A DNA stretch of 64,000 nucleotides, from contig JAAOMT010000503.1 in assembly GCA_016748015.1 (NCBI GenBank), positions 880,923-944,922 of the forward strand, in the 5' to 3' direction. Each line of letters opens with the position of its first letter. The first letter of the stretch is position 1. This DNA is from Geosiphon pyriformis (Eukaryota; Glomeromycota; Glomeromycetes; Archaeosporales; Geosiphonaceae). Below the pieces are notes generated by a model. The model saw only the letters and a list, made by a program, of their open reading frames with translations, ran no database searches and had not been told where the DNA came from. The position numbers and the translations under genes are program-made. This document shows, one piece after another, positions 46,109 to 59,490 of the stretch.

Positions 46109-48926
46109 ATGGCTAGTCAAAAAAAATCGAAAACCTCGAGGAAAGATGTTGGTTTCAAAGGAAATGAACCGATTACAAAAGATCCGCGTTTTGTGCATTT
46201 ACATCAAGACCCACGCTTTGTTCGACCTAAGAAAAAAGATATGAAAGTGAAATTGGATCAACGATTTCTTCATATTTTGAACAATAAAGATTTTAGTGAT
46301 ACGCGTAAGCTGCTAGAAAAAAACTCGTGTTCCATAGGCCTTTACATATATTAATAGCATAATTTACTTTTTCAATCATCGAATAGCCAAAGTTGATAAA
46401 TACGGACGTAGATTATCGACAGAACATACCGCAAGAGAATTGAAACGATTTTATACTTTAGAGGACCAGGAGAAGCTCAATAGTGATGACAGCAATGGTC
46501 CTAAAGGGAGTAGTGATGAAATTGATTATAATGAGAAAGAAAAAGAAATGGAAAATGTGGGAAAGATATATGATCTTGCTAGGGGGGAGGGTTTGGTTCC
46601 CTCATCCTCATCCTCATCAGATGAGGATTACGAAGTTAATGAAGAGAATCAATCTTCGGCAAATGATGAAATAGAAGTTATGGAAAATTTGGGGAAATTT
46701 GAGGAGTCGGAAGAGGATATTCCTTTAGGGGCCGAAACTCATCGATTCGCCGTTGTGAATCTTGATTGGGATAACGTGAAAGCTTCGGATTTGATGAAGG
46801 TATTCAGTTGCTTTGCCCCAAGTAGATCCATCATTCATTCCGTGAAAATATACCCATCGGATTTCGGAAAAGAGAGATTGGAATTGGTAATGAATTCCTG
46901 TCGATTGTCAAACGTTGTTGAATTCAAGTACTTTTAATTCATTTCAGATTTCTAGGAAAGACGGGAAGGCCCACCAAAAGAAATATTCAAATCATCATCC
47001 TCCACTACAGACTATAAAGATACCGATGAACTCAACAAACATGATGGCAATATAAATTTCAGTGATAATGAAGCATCTCAAGATTTTGATGAGGAGGCCT
47101 TACGAAAGTATCAAATTGAGCGATTAAGGTGTGATTTCTGTGGCACTTTTAATTCAACATTGTATCGGCTGGCGAGCTTTCTATAATTTTATTATATCCC
47201 TTTAGGTATTATTTCGCTGTTGTAGATTGTGATTCTGTAGAAACAGCGCGGCAAATTCATCAACACTGTGATGGCGCAGAACTTGAGAATACTGCCAATT
47301 TTCTTGATTTGCAATTTATACCTGATGATATGAAATTCAATGATGAACCAAAGTACATAAAAACGCTCTTTCATTGATTTTAAATCATAGATGATACATT
47401 CTTTAATCTATTTTTATCTAAACATAGAGACGAGTCCTATCAAGCCCCAGATGTATATAGACCTGTTGATTTTGTAACTGATGTAAGTTCAATAAATAAG
47501 GACTATCTTCTGGCTATATTCCTAGAATGATAATTCAATTTTATAATAGGCTCTTCAACATTCGAATGTGAAACTGACCTGGGACAATGATGATCCTGAA
47601 CGGGCTCGGATAACCCGTTCAAAGTTTACGAAAGATGAATTGGAAAGAATGGATTTTCAAGCTTATCTTGCCGTTTCAGAGGACTCGGAGGAAGATATTG
47701 AGACAGCGCGGAAGAAATATAAGGACTTGTTAAATTTGACTGAATCAAAAAATTCTTTTGATGAATTCTCTGATAATCAAAGGGAAGAATATCAAGAAAT
47801 GGAAGTTACATTTGCTCCTGGCTTGAGCGAAATCGCTACTGAATTATTAGAGAAAAGGAAAGAAAAAGAGGTAAATCAGAAGTTAATTTAACAAATATAG
47901 GATATTTATGATTTAGAAAAATATTTCCGTCATATCATCTTCAGGCAATTGAGAATGAGACAACTTTAGATACCTACCTGAGAAAACAACGAGAGAAAAA
48001 GAAAATTAAAAAAGAAACACGGAATGGAATGAAAACTGGTAATGCAGGGACATGGGGTATTCGGTTTATGATAATTAATTTTAGCTGATTCTTATGTAAG
48101 ATTAAAACTTCGCTCTTCCACACTCCTACCAACAGATGAATCCAAGCCGATATTGTCATCTGAAGGCGATGCTGAACTTATAAAAGACAAATTCTCAGGT
48201 AGTGGGTCCAAAAAATTGAAGAAATCTGAAGCTGAATGGGCCGAGGAGGAAAAGAGTAAAGCAGAATTGGAACTTTTGGTCATGGATGGAGACGACGATG
48301 GTCACAAGCATTTCGATATGAAAGAAATTTTAAAAAAGGAAAAGAGAAAAGGAAAAAAGAAAAGATTAAAGAAGGTTGATGAAGACGAAGAAGACACTTT
48401 CGAAATAAATGTGAAAGATCCAAGATTTGCTGCACTTCATGAATCGTACCATTTCGCCATCGATCCAACAAATCCTCAGTATGGGCTCATTTAATTTTTT
48501 TTCTTTTCAATTATACCAAATAACTCATCACCTAATTACTATAATAGATTTAAAAAAACTAAAGCAATGAAAAAATTGCTGGAAGAAAGACGACATCGTC
48601 AAACCGATTTATTGCAGGACGATGACCTGGAGTCCACAAAATCTCAGGTAATTTATTTTTTATTACTCCTTAAAATCATATTTAACTATACATTTTCCTA
48701 TTTAGAATAAAATATTATCCATTGATGATACACTGCCCGAAGATACCAGCTTAACCAAATTAATTAAATCGGTAAGCATGGCATCCCCCAATCTCAGTTT
48801 CTTTTTGTGTTTATTCTTCGCTACTACATTTTTCACCTGTAAAGATTAAATATATAGGTGAAACGAAAAAGTACAATTGCAGTTGAAAAAAGTCGGCGGC
48901 AGGGTAAACGTAAAAAAGCTGATTGA
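46109..48926 (+). CDS. ESF1: Pre-rRNA processing protein ESF1
   Basis: Nucleolar protein needed for 18S rRNA production. Eleven exons: 46109-46304, 46387-46886, 46956-47128, 47206-47352, 47428-47482, 47550-47870, 47945-48038, 48085-48478, 48548-48647, 48706-48771, 48858-48926, all phases agreeing, for 704 aa (yeast 628). Family marks: KDPRFVHLHQDPRFVRP, VDKYGRRLS, LARGEGL, an acidic Ser/Glu stretch, ETHRFAVVNLDWDNVKASDLM, KIYPSDFGKERL, EGPPKEIF, the C-terminal NUC153 box VKDPRFAALHESYHFAIDP, FKKTKAMKKLLEERR, and a lysine-rich end. An upstream ATG at 46010 lies in the same open stretch, but MASQKK at 46109 is the family-like start. It converges on XDH with 147 bp between stops. Confidence 0.93.
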
Positions 48927-49073
48927 TATTTGTAATTCCCAATCTTTTGAGATTAATGCAGAAACTTAACCGTTGTGAGTCCTCATTTCCAAGCAATTGA
49001 GAAGATGTATCAAATCAAAATTTAAAAAAATAAATTATTATTCGAGTACTTTGCTCAATAAAAATTATTATAG

Positions 49074-52000
49074 CTAGGCTAGTGTAACCCAACTTCTCTC
49101 GCCATCTTTTGGCGAAACAAGGGCAGAATTCGAGATATCATCAAGGCAAGCCATACGTATTCGCTCAGATGTCGCAGGCGATTTAATTGTAAGAACTTCT
49201 TCAATGCCATTGTCTGCTCTGGAAATTTAGATTTATATCTAGACAATATTGTTGAAAACTTGAATCTCAAATAAACTCCGAACCTACCGCGCAGATTTGA
49301 TAGCATCCCTGATTGCGTAAAAAACCGAGGCACCAAGGAATAATGGTGGTTCACCAACCCCTTTGCTGCTATGAATCGTCTTCAATGTAGGATATTGGAC
49401 TCCTTGTAGTGTACTGACACGGAAATCCTGGGGAATATCCCTTTTGAAAAATCAAATAAATCCAATTAATAATGTAAAAATATTATAAAATAAGATACAA
49501 TTTCGATTAGAAACAAACCTAAAACCGGGAATTTTGTAATTACCGGGGCCTCTTGTAAATATATGCCCATTCGGAAAAAATAAACTCTCTTCGAGAGTGC
49601 ACCATCCAACACCTTGAATAAAAGCCCCTTCAATTTGGCCCAGATCAATCGCATAATTCAAACTTCGTCCAATGTCCATACATAAATCGCTCCGGAGTAT
49701 AGTGTGATCTCCAGTCAGAATATCAACTTCCACTTCGCTCACAGCAGCTCCTGTTGTGAAATATAAATATAGTTGGCCTTCATTTTTTTTCGGATCATAC
49801 CCTATATCTGGTGCCTTGTAAAAACCATTTGCAGACAAATTGACCCGATCGAAATGAGCAGCTTGACATATCTAGTAAAGATCGCGGGAGTGAATAAATA
49901 TTTGAAGTGTTATATTAGAAATAAAACAGAGAAAAACAATATAATTACCTCTTTAAAGCTCGCGCCTAGCATTTTTTCACGATAAGGTTTTAATCTTTCC
50001 ATTAGCTGTTGGCAGGCATTGGCGACTGCGTAGCCATTCAAATCACTAGAAACACTAGCAGCTGTGGGCCCAGAATTTGCTACGATGCTTGTAGATGTCT
50101 CTATCAAATGAACTGTAAATAAAAAAAAGCCTATATTGAGTTTTGAGTATCAAAAGCATGCATCAGAGCGCTTTTAATATTTAAATAAGATTATTTAGAA
50201 CAAGATCTTTACTATGTTCCATAGAAATCCCGAGTGTTTCAGCAGCGATTTGTAGCATTTTTGTGTGCAAGCCTTGGCCCATTTCAACACCCCCTAGTAT
50301 TCATTAAGAAAGCTATTATAGTAGAGTTGAGTTATGTATATCTAGTATAACATAGTATACTTACCGTGACTAACAAGAACACTCCCATCAAGATATATAT
50401 GAACAAGAGCTCCAGCCTGATTAAGATGCAATACATCGAAAGAGAGCCCAAATTTAGTTGGAATAAAAGCCAACCCTCTTTTACGCCATTTGTGTTTTTG
50501 ATTAAACACATCTACTTCTAGCCTGCGTTTTTCAAAATCGCTTGTTTCCTTAAGTTGCTTGTAGATTTGGGGTAAATGCCAATCGGTGAGCGTTTGATTG
50601 AATGGCGTTTTTTGACCTTCTTGATAAAAATTAATTATCTGTCCAAAAATAGGAAAATAAGATTGGATCCTTAAAACAAATATTTTTTTCACAAAGGTAA
50701 AAAAAAAAGAATGAACTTGCTCTCAGTTCGTCCACACTCATGTTTAAGCTTTCGGCAACTTCACAAAGCATATTTTCTGTAATCATCATTCCTTGAGGAG
50801 CACCAAATCCTCTGAACGCAGTATTAGAATGCGTATTAGTCTTGCAGATTTTCCCCTTAATTCGATAGTTAGGCATATAATAACAACCATCCATATGATT
50901 AATGCAGCGCACGAGTACACCGCCAGACAAATCAATAGAATAGCCACCGTTACTGTAAACCTTTAAAAGAATTAAGCAGATTGTAAAATTTAGCTCAGAA
51001 AATTAAAAAACATTGCTTAAGCTCTATTACTTACTTGGGCGTCAATTCCTTGAATTTTCCCATCTTTATTAATACCCATACGCCAATGCGCAAGAAAAGG
51101 ATGACGTTGACCTGTAATAACAATATCCTCATCTCGGTCAAGCATGCATCGGATAGGTTTTTTAAGATGCCAAGCTCCAACAGCCAGAGCCGTAGTTAAA
51201 GCAAGGTTTTTGGTCTCTTTCCCACCAAAACCGCCTCCTAATCTCTTGACCCGACATATAACCTTGTTTGATGAAATTCCAAGAACTGAAGCGACTGTCA
51301 TCTGAGTTTGACCTGGAATTTGAGTGGAGGCATAAATTTCAAATTCATGATCTTCATGTTTTGGAATCACCAAGGAAACTTGCGTCTCTAGATAAAAATG
51401 TTCTGCCAGATATATAAAACTTGTAAATAAAAGATTGAAGTTTTAAAGGAAGTGGCTTTAAAGCTTTCAAGGATCTTTAAAATCAAACCTTGACCTCCGA
51501 TCCTAGTGCTTCCTAAATTTAAAAAGAATATAAGTATTTTATATATTAAAACAGATTTCCCTAAATTACTTTTTATCAAGTGTTTGATTTTTAATAAATT
51601 CCTTTAAAAACAAAATCGGCTGTATTTAATGCATTTTCCACATTTCCTCTTTTGAGTTCTTTTTCGAAAGGGAAAAAGCTGTTCATTTCAATCGCTTCTT
51701 CAATTGTGATTATATGGGGCAGAGGTTCGTATTTGACTTTCACCAGCATTACAGCTTCTTGAGCAAGGACTTGCGATTCTGCAACTATTAAACCGATTAT
51801 CTGGCCTATACCAGAATAATTTTATTAGAAACTTGTAAAAAAAATTTCATTCGAGATATAAATGACCCACCGACACAGGAGACCTCCTCATTTGCAAAAA
51901 CGGTTTCATCTTTAATAAGTGTACCGAATTTATTATCGCCCGGAACATCCTTTGCAGAAAAGAAACCATGAACTCCCGAAGCTGACAACGCTTCAGAAGG

Positions 52001-54889
52001 ATCGATGCTGATAAATTGACGGGAATCAGTTAAAGAGTAAAACCAATTAAAAAAAAACGAGATTACCTAATGATTCGAGCATGTGCCTGCTGTGATAAAA
52101 GTAAGGCGCCATACAATTCACCATGCATTTTTGGAATATCATCAACGTATATTGCTTCACCGGTCACGTGCTTTAAAGCTGATACATGAGGGAGAGATTG
52201 ACCAATAACGCTCTTTCCGTCCCTTAAATGTGTATTCTAAAATTTAAAACATCTTATTATCGCAAATTTTATTGTTAGCATGTAAAACTCACTCTGGGTT
52301 TCCAAGAATCTGTAGACTTTTGGAAATATCACGTTCGATCACACCAATCAAATCGTCGATTACATGATCATCATCATTAACAAAGACCCCGATTTGTTTT
52401 CCAACGTCATGCCAAAATTTATAAATAAAGCCCGCCGCAAGAGATCTACGATAGGATGCCATCCCACCGGGAGCAGAATACGTAAGTTCTAATTCCTATA
52501 GAATCCCAAAAAATGCTTTTAAAATTATAAAAATTCTATGATGATATGATGTATTACAAAGGTACGATATAGAAACCTCGTATATATTCGAAAGTACTGT
52601 CTTTAGAACTTTTTCATCTCCCCATTTGAGGCCCAAAATTTCCTCTTCGGTCCTTGCTGCTCGTAGAGTCATTCCACTCATACCCCCAAATGCGAACGAA
52701 CTTTCCTTGATAAGATTATTTTCATCAAGCAAGACCCGACAACTAGCATTTACAATAGCGATATCATCGTCACGCCTTTTGGCTTGTTTATAAGCTCTAA
52801 CGAATTCCCCTTGCGTTGAACAGGGAATAAAAATCTGCTCAAGTATTTCAGTTGGAGCAAGTATAGTCTGTCTATAACCAGTCCAGAACGATTTGGATGG
52901 AATTTCTCGCTTAATTGTTTCATTTTCTGGTGATAAAGATGTAAGAGTGAATAGAGTTTTAGTCGCGAGAAATACTGGATTTAAATCAGATATGGGCGAT
53001 CCAGTTATTATATTTCCGGCTGGTGATGCAACATTGCGAATTTGATTGCCAGCAAACCATCTCAAATTAGAAAGCAAGGCGTGGAAAACCTGCGATTTAT
53101 AAGGCTTGAAAGCAATGATAACTTTTTAAGTAAAAATTCTTGAGCGAACATATATTGTTCTAATTAACTCACTTTATAATTTTTGCATGCCTCGATCAAA
53201 ATGTCTTGAAAGCTGGAAAGTGTAACATTGCCTCCAATGGTAAGCCCATTCTCTATTTAGATAGAAAAATGGATGTGATTTATTCAAGCTAATTATCAAT
53301 GCCAAAGTAACGTAAAAACATTTTACCTCTAAATTCACATATTTGAAGTTCTTTAACGTCCCCTAAATAAATTTGAGTTGTATATTTCATTTTTTTGAAC
53401 TTCGTCTCAATTCCAACCTCAGTATTCCCTGAAACCAGCTTAGCAGTGGGATAATCTCTTTTAAGCTGGAGCAATTGGTGTAGATCAATTGGACTGAACC
53501 ACTTTGTTTTCCTCCCAACGAAATAAAGAGGCATTGGTTTGCGATTTATGAGCGAAGGGGGAAAAATAAGCTCTTGAGTAGGGTCATAACGTCTCAATGT
53601 AAGCTATCAAATGGAGAATCATATATTAATACATATCAAAACGCAATAATGAATAATAATTCATACCTTTGGAAATTTATCAAAGATAACAAAATTATCA
53701 TTGTCTTCGTTTTTTTGACAGCAATCAACTCTACCGCATCCTAGCTTTTGGTATTTACACTATACAATCAGTAGATAATTCCCTAAAAAGGATCAGGCTA
53801 TTAGGAAAATACCAATTTTGAATCTTGACAACGAAGCCCATTCTGAGAAATTGAAATCTCCTTATTCTCACTTCGACAACAATTTACCGAAGATTCTGCA
53901 AACTATGGTTATTTAAAATAATATCAGTTTGTCATTCGATAAAAAAACTTTAATAAAATTCTTACAGTTTTTGCCGCATCCAAGATGGGCCTATAACCCG
54001 TACAACGACATAAATTCCCTAAGTTTGATTAATGAATTAGATAAAACATAAATCTCCTAATAAATCATCATAGTTTCCAAAAGACCAAGATGTTTCAACA
54101 AGGCTTGATAATCTACCATCAAAGCACTCTTCAATTTCTTTTTCTGACGGATTAGGGTTGTTTCTAAGCAAAGCATAAAGTGACATCACAATCCCTGGGG
54201 TACAAAAGCCGCATTGTGATCTGGTAAAAATAAGTAATCAAGATTTGAAATTAATCACAAAACATATGAAGGAAATTTCGATAATGTTATGCTTGCCCGT
54301 TTAACAACGCGATTCTTTGCTATAATGATTCAAAATATTTTAATTTCCTTTGATGGTTTTAATGGAATAAAATATATTCCAAAATTACCTGCACAGGATG
54401 AGGACTACGCGAGTTTCCAATACCCTCAATTGTAATCACATGCTTTCCATCGAGGGAACACAAAGGGGCTAAGCAGCCATTAACAGAGCGATGAATAATT
54501 TTTTTGGTCCTCGAATCATAAGAAGACACCAAAACCGTGCAAGAGCCTAAGAAAATATAAACTTGTTATAACCTTAAACTTTGGAATTATCAGTAATCAA
54601 ATTTTATTAACGCACCACAACCACCCTCTGCACAGCCAAGTTTTGTGCTGTAGAGAAAATCCAAAAATATCATAAATGAGTTGCAAGTTTGAAATGCGTA
54701 TCTTAATTTACTGACCATAATAATTAAGGGAACAAAATTTTACCCCGTCAAGCCTATGGAACGTACATATTGAAGAAGAGTCAAATCAGGGTCTGGATTT
54801 TCAATTTGAACAAAAGTCCCATTAAGATAAAACTCGAGTTTTTGTATAAATTTATCGAGTTTTGCTACGATTCCGTTTGTAGAGCTCAT
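49074..54889 (-). CDS. XDH: Xanthine dehydrogenase
   Basis: Molybdo-flavo-iron-sulfur enzyme oxidising hypoxanthine and xanthine to urate. About 24 exons; the first seven are 54744-54889, 54616-54647, 54389-54546, 54297-54319, 54117-54220, 53966-54018, 53813-53902, and the last is 49074-49218. Iron-sulfur domains: [46 protein letters not shown] domain: [44 protein letters not shown]. Molybdenum domain: [42 protein letters not shown] (substrate Arg), [25 protein letters not shown] (catalytic Glu), [15 protein letters not shown]. The stop at 49074 is chosen because it keeps the last motif in frame. Two introns look GC-AG (54221-54296, 50639-50720). One junction (51513-51601) has no canonical donor. 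Confidence 0.9.
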
Positions 54890-55083
54890 GATTTTGTAAA
54901 TTTTCAAGCGAGAAATTCATTTGCCCTTTAAAAATGAATCCTAGTTTACAATTTAAACTCTTAAGACTTTTAATCCTGACACTAACTTAATTTATCACAC
55001 AATCCTAAGATTTAATCATCAAAAACCTTCCATAAATGAAAACTTCTTTCTTGTAACTTGTCATTTCTCCACAACAGTAAAAT
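54890..55083. promoter_or_regulatory. Shared upstream region of XDH and MLH3
   Basis: 194 bp between divergent start codons, the shortest such spacer in the window. Confidence 0.45.
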
Positions 55084-58000
55084 ATGAGCATAAAGCCCCT
55101 GGATCAGCTTGCTGTTCGACAATTGCGAGCTTCTCTAATTATAAATTCCTTCACCCAATGTGTACTAGAACTGATTCAAAATAGTATTTAAGATTTCTAG
55201 TGAAACATATTTTTAAATGTCGCGATATTTTAAGTTTGCCCACTGACCTCTATTTTCAACCAGGCCTTGACGCTTTTGCCCAAACAATAGAAATACACGT
55301 TAACGTTCCACAGTTCTTCGTCCAAGTTATCGATAATGGAAGCGGAATTGCACCTGAAGACATGCAAAAAATTGGCCAAAGACACTGTATGCATTAAGAT
55401 CAATGATAATATTCATTTCGCTTTTTGGATACATTCTAATTTTGGTCGGCAGCTACATCAAAATGTCATACATTGGAAGATTTGCAATTTGTAACGACAT
55501 ATGGGTTTCGTGGAGAAGGTTATCCTTGAATATCAATTCAAAATATTGAATTACTATCCCTCTGAATTGTACTAAATCAACACTAATTTTACAGCTCTGG
55601 CTAGCATATCAGAAGTCGCGACTGTGGAAATCCTTAGTAAACATGGAAATTATTTTGATCCCTACCGAATCATTTTAAAGGTCCGTGAATCGTTTTTATC
55701 TTGCAAATTTCTCAATAATTTTGCTCTTATTCATGATCTATTCATAGGAAGGTAAAATATTTGAATATGGCCCTTTCCCGAAAAGCAAGAGAAGGCAGCC
55801 GGGGACTATGGTCACAATCCATGATCTTTTTTTCAAAGTATTCCTTATTTTTCGTTGATATATATATATATATATTCCGATCTCATTAAATCCCTTGAAA
55901 ATTTTTTTTTGCTGAAGTATCCAGTTCGACGAAAGCAACAGTCATCAACCACCGAAGCAAATGAATTTGAAAATGTGAAAAACACCGTTAAATTGATAGC
56001 GTTAATACATCCAGAAGTAAATTTTACTTTCTTTGACATCTCACAAGAATACAAGATTTTTTCAACCCGAAAGGTAATAGCCTCCATTACACTGTTTATT
56101 TCAGCGAATCAGCCAGCTATCCAAGTTTCTTGGCTAATTCTAGGCGGCGTCCAGTTTATCAATTTTTCGACAGCTTTTTGGGACGTCACTAGTAAAGGTC
56201 TGTTAAACGATTCCAAAATTTACTTGCGGATATAAAATATATTCCAACTAATTTACATTAATTTCAAACAAAAAGAAAATAGAAAATGTATTTGCTCAAG
56301 AAGACAACATAAAAATATCTGGATTCATCTCTAAAAAAGGCTTTAATACCAAGGTGAGGCATAATAATATTTATTGTGAGTTCAAAATCTAAATTTACTT
56401 ACAAACTAAATTTCATTTTTATATTTACTCGAATATTTAGCAACATCAGTATCTTTGTATTTATTCTTCCGCTCAACTTTGCCTGTTTATACCATTGGTC
56501 CGCTTTTCAAATTAAATCTTAATAGACATAAATAACCGATATATCGCTTGTCACGAGGCACACAAGGTCGTTGATGACCTCTTTAAAAAAAGCGGTTTCA
56601 CGCGAAAGGTACTTAATTGGTATATAAAAACGATACCATCTTTATTCATTTAAAAACTAATCAATGCTATATCTGGCCCTTAGAATAATTTAGATCCAGG
56701 TCCTTTTCAAGGTAAAATTGAATGAAATGTTAAATTTGCCAAAAAACTTAATAATGACTAGCAAATTCATTATTAGAACCAAAAATGCTAGATGAGAAAT
56801 ATCCCGTTTATCTCATCCATCTCACTTGTCTGCCGAAAGATTACGAAATTAGTGCAGATTCCATTCAGTTTAAAATAACATTTCAGGTAGGATGTTTTAA
56901 CTTAAAGGTCAAAATAATATACCACCCTATACAATCAATAACTTGAAGAAATTTTAGAATTGGGAAAAAATTCGGGATCTCCTCTCCTTTTTGATAAAGG
57001 AATTTTTGAAAAGCCATGGATTTATGAAAAATTTAGATCAAGTTAAAAAAAGCAATTGCTCTTCTAAAATAGAGCACATTCATTCCTTGAGAGAAACATC
57101 CCCATCATTCGAAGATATACTACATGTGAAGAGCAGTGGAAAGGATGAAAATATCTTTCAAAAAAAAATAAAAGGGTTCGGGCCTCAAAACACTCTTGTG
57201 GATAATTATATCCCGTTTACAAGACCTAAAAGGAAGATTGGCAAGGTTTTAAAAATTTTTGAAGAAATCAAGTAATTGATTATGTTAAAATTAAATCCTA
57301 TTTATTTTAACATCAGCAGAATATCTATTCAGAAAATCAGAAAATTTTCAAACCAGAAATGAACAAATATACAAGAAAGACTTTTTACCCGAATGTGAGA
57401 ACTGAGGATTGGTTAGTAAATCCTAAGGCAAATAAAGTCAATCCCTTAAGTATTGTCTCTTTGTGACATCCCTTTCTTCCTTTCTAGTTATAAGGGTATT
57501 CCTTTTAAAGAACCGAGCCTTTCTGAGGATACTCATGGTTCTTTAGGATTTATTGAGAAATCAAAATTCACTTCAGGAGGAAGAGTTGACCGCAGTCGTT
57601 TGCGAACATCCGAAAGGCTTCTCAAAGATGGAGATTATGTTAATGACCCAAGTTCAACCTTCTGGGCTGAGGAAACATTCAAGGTTGCTTTCCTGACCAT
57701 TATTCAGTAGTAAGGCTATTTGGCTTAATAATTTTCATAATATAAAATATTAGAAATGGTCCAACCCTATTTTCAAAAATACCGAAGCTCCTATCCCGCT
57801 ATCGTTTAGGCCGGACGTCAACATGAAGTCTTTGTCATTTCAACCGAGTAGATACTACACTTTGAGTTGCAATATGGACTTTGAAAAATATCATTTTAAG
57901 AAGCAAGACCTTCAACACGCAGAGGTTATAGGCCAGGTTGATAATAAATTCATTGCTTGCCAAATTACTTGTTCTCTGACTAAAGGTCACAAGCCGGCTC

Positions 58001-58933
58001 TTAAGCAAAAAACCCAAAAAATTATAGTTTTAATAGATCAACACGCAGCAGATGAACGCGTACGCGTCGAATCCCTACTAAAAGAGCTTTGCCAGCTAAG
58101 TTCCCATAAGCAATCTGCAGGACAAACCGGTGTTATGACTCAATTAGCTCGTTCGGTGGTGGATACTAATCAAATTAAAAAACCATATGAAATCACCTTG
58201 ACTTTTAATGAAATACAAGCGGCTCGAAGATTTGAACATCATTTCAATAGATGGGGAATATTTTATAATCAAAATGAGCAAAACAGAAATTTTGGTTATG
58301 ATCAGAGAGAGCCATCCGACCAAATTCAAAACATCCTCTCCTCAATATATATTACTCATCTACCCCAAATAATTGCTGATCGTTGTATTTCTGAAACGCG
58401 AGTTATGGAAAATCTTTTAAAACAGCATCTTTTCTGGTTAGAGGAAAATGGTGATGATGCTTTGGATATTGAGGAGACCAAATTTAAAGGTGATAATTAT
58501 GTTTTTGATAAATGGATAAACATGACGCGGGGATGTCCCCGAGGTATTCTCGATATCGTAAATTCTAAGGCATGCCGAGGTAAATATCCACCTCATTTAG
58601 TGGTATAGGAATGGCACAAGATTAATCCTTTTTAATCTTATGATCAAAGGTGCCATCAAGTTTAACGATCCCCTCACAGTTGAGCAATGTCGATTGTTGA
58701 TTCAAAAACTTTCGCAATGCAATTTTCCTTTCCAATGCGCTCATGGACGGTAAAAGCTTCTGTTCTTTAAAGGTCATGATTTAATTTATATTTCTCGCTT
58801 TATTCCTTCATTACGCTATTTCGATACCTTTCTCAGGCCTTCAATGGTTCCAATTATGGTGTTGAATAATCGAGAATCTCCAACAACTTCATATAATGTT
58901 TCATTGCGAAGGTTCCATTGTCACAATTTATGA
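55084..58933 (+). CDS. MLH3: DNA mismatch repair protein MLH3 (MutL family)
   Basis: MutL homologue that pairs with Mlh1 as an endonuclease for meiotic crossover resolution and mismatch repair. The N-terminal GHKL ATPase is split over several exons: VLELIQNSLDAFA (Glu and Asn), VIDNGSGIAPEDM, TTYGFRGEALASIS, GTMVTIHDLFFKYPVRRK. Then come AASSLSIFRQLFGTSL, ISGFISKKGF, INNRYIACHEAHKVV and a variable linker. The C-terminal nuclease domain in 57823-58608 begins around VIGQVDNKFIACQI and has VLIDQHAADERVRVESLL (DQHA-x2-E-x4-E, 58036-58071), then ACRG-AIKFNDPLT and CNFPFQCAHGRPSMVPI, the metal-site motifs of Mlh3/Pms2-type nucleases. The last exon ends with RFHCHNL at 58931-58933. The intact motifs and the AHGRP box support MLH3 over MLH1. 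PMS1/2 is less likely given NFPFQC-AHGRP rather than CPHGRP. Confidence 0.9.
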
Positions 58934-59490
58934 AATATAAGTTATTCTTTATTCCTCGAGGTATTTTAAGTTTTTTCGTTCTGAATATGATGTTTTATAT
59001 TTATCAAGTTACATTTCCCAGATTTTGATTGTTGATCAATTAAGTTTTTTTGGATCGTTTAGATTGTCATCAAAAAGGTAAGTTTAGTTTTCCAAATATT
59101 TTAAATGTTAAGGTGTCGTCTAATTGGCAGGTATCAATTTACCTTTTTCCTTAACAAGGGATTAGAGACTTGGCACATTTTAACAGCTTGAGAGTTATGC
59201 TTCTCTTCCAAATGGTGTGATGATTATTTCTTATCAATTTGAATGGAGTCTGAACCGAGATCACGAAATTTCAGCTTTGAATCTTTTGACCAGTGCGTTA
59301 TTAGTAATTATAATGCTAACTACTAGTTTAACTTATTCACGAAAGCTCAAATGTAAAACAACCCTTTATCAGGTATCAGTTATTATAAGGAAAAATCTTG
59401 ATTAGTATGATGGATGATCCCGGGTTACATTTATACAAGATACGTTAAATTGTATCAAGTAAAATTTTGTCAGCGAGCAACCTTCAGAGC
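58934..59490. other. Intergenic region between MLH3 and HAUS4-like gene
   Basis: Tandem genes on the same strand, 557 bp apart. A 62-codon frame at 59217-59405 has no recognised content. An upstream non-coding exon for the next gene is possible but cannot be shown. Confidence 0.4.

Noticed and set aside
49079-49357. Open frame ending at 49079 as the C-terminus of XDH
   Set aside because: It is out of frame with the conserved [15 protein letters not shown] motif, which ends at 49074.
55850-55880. TA repeat in an MLH3 intron and other short simple repeats as regulatory sites
   Set aside because: Simple repeats of this size are expected in AT-rich DNA and have no further support.
55855-56235. 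126-codon frame with YIYIYS start in the MLH3 region as a separate gene
   Set aside because: It is the MLH3 exon KYPVRRK... to FSTRK read with its flanking introns; the TA-rich start is intronic.
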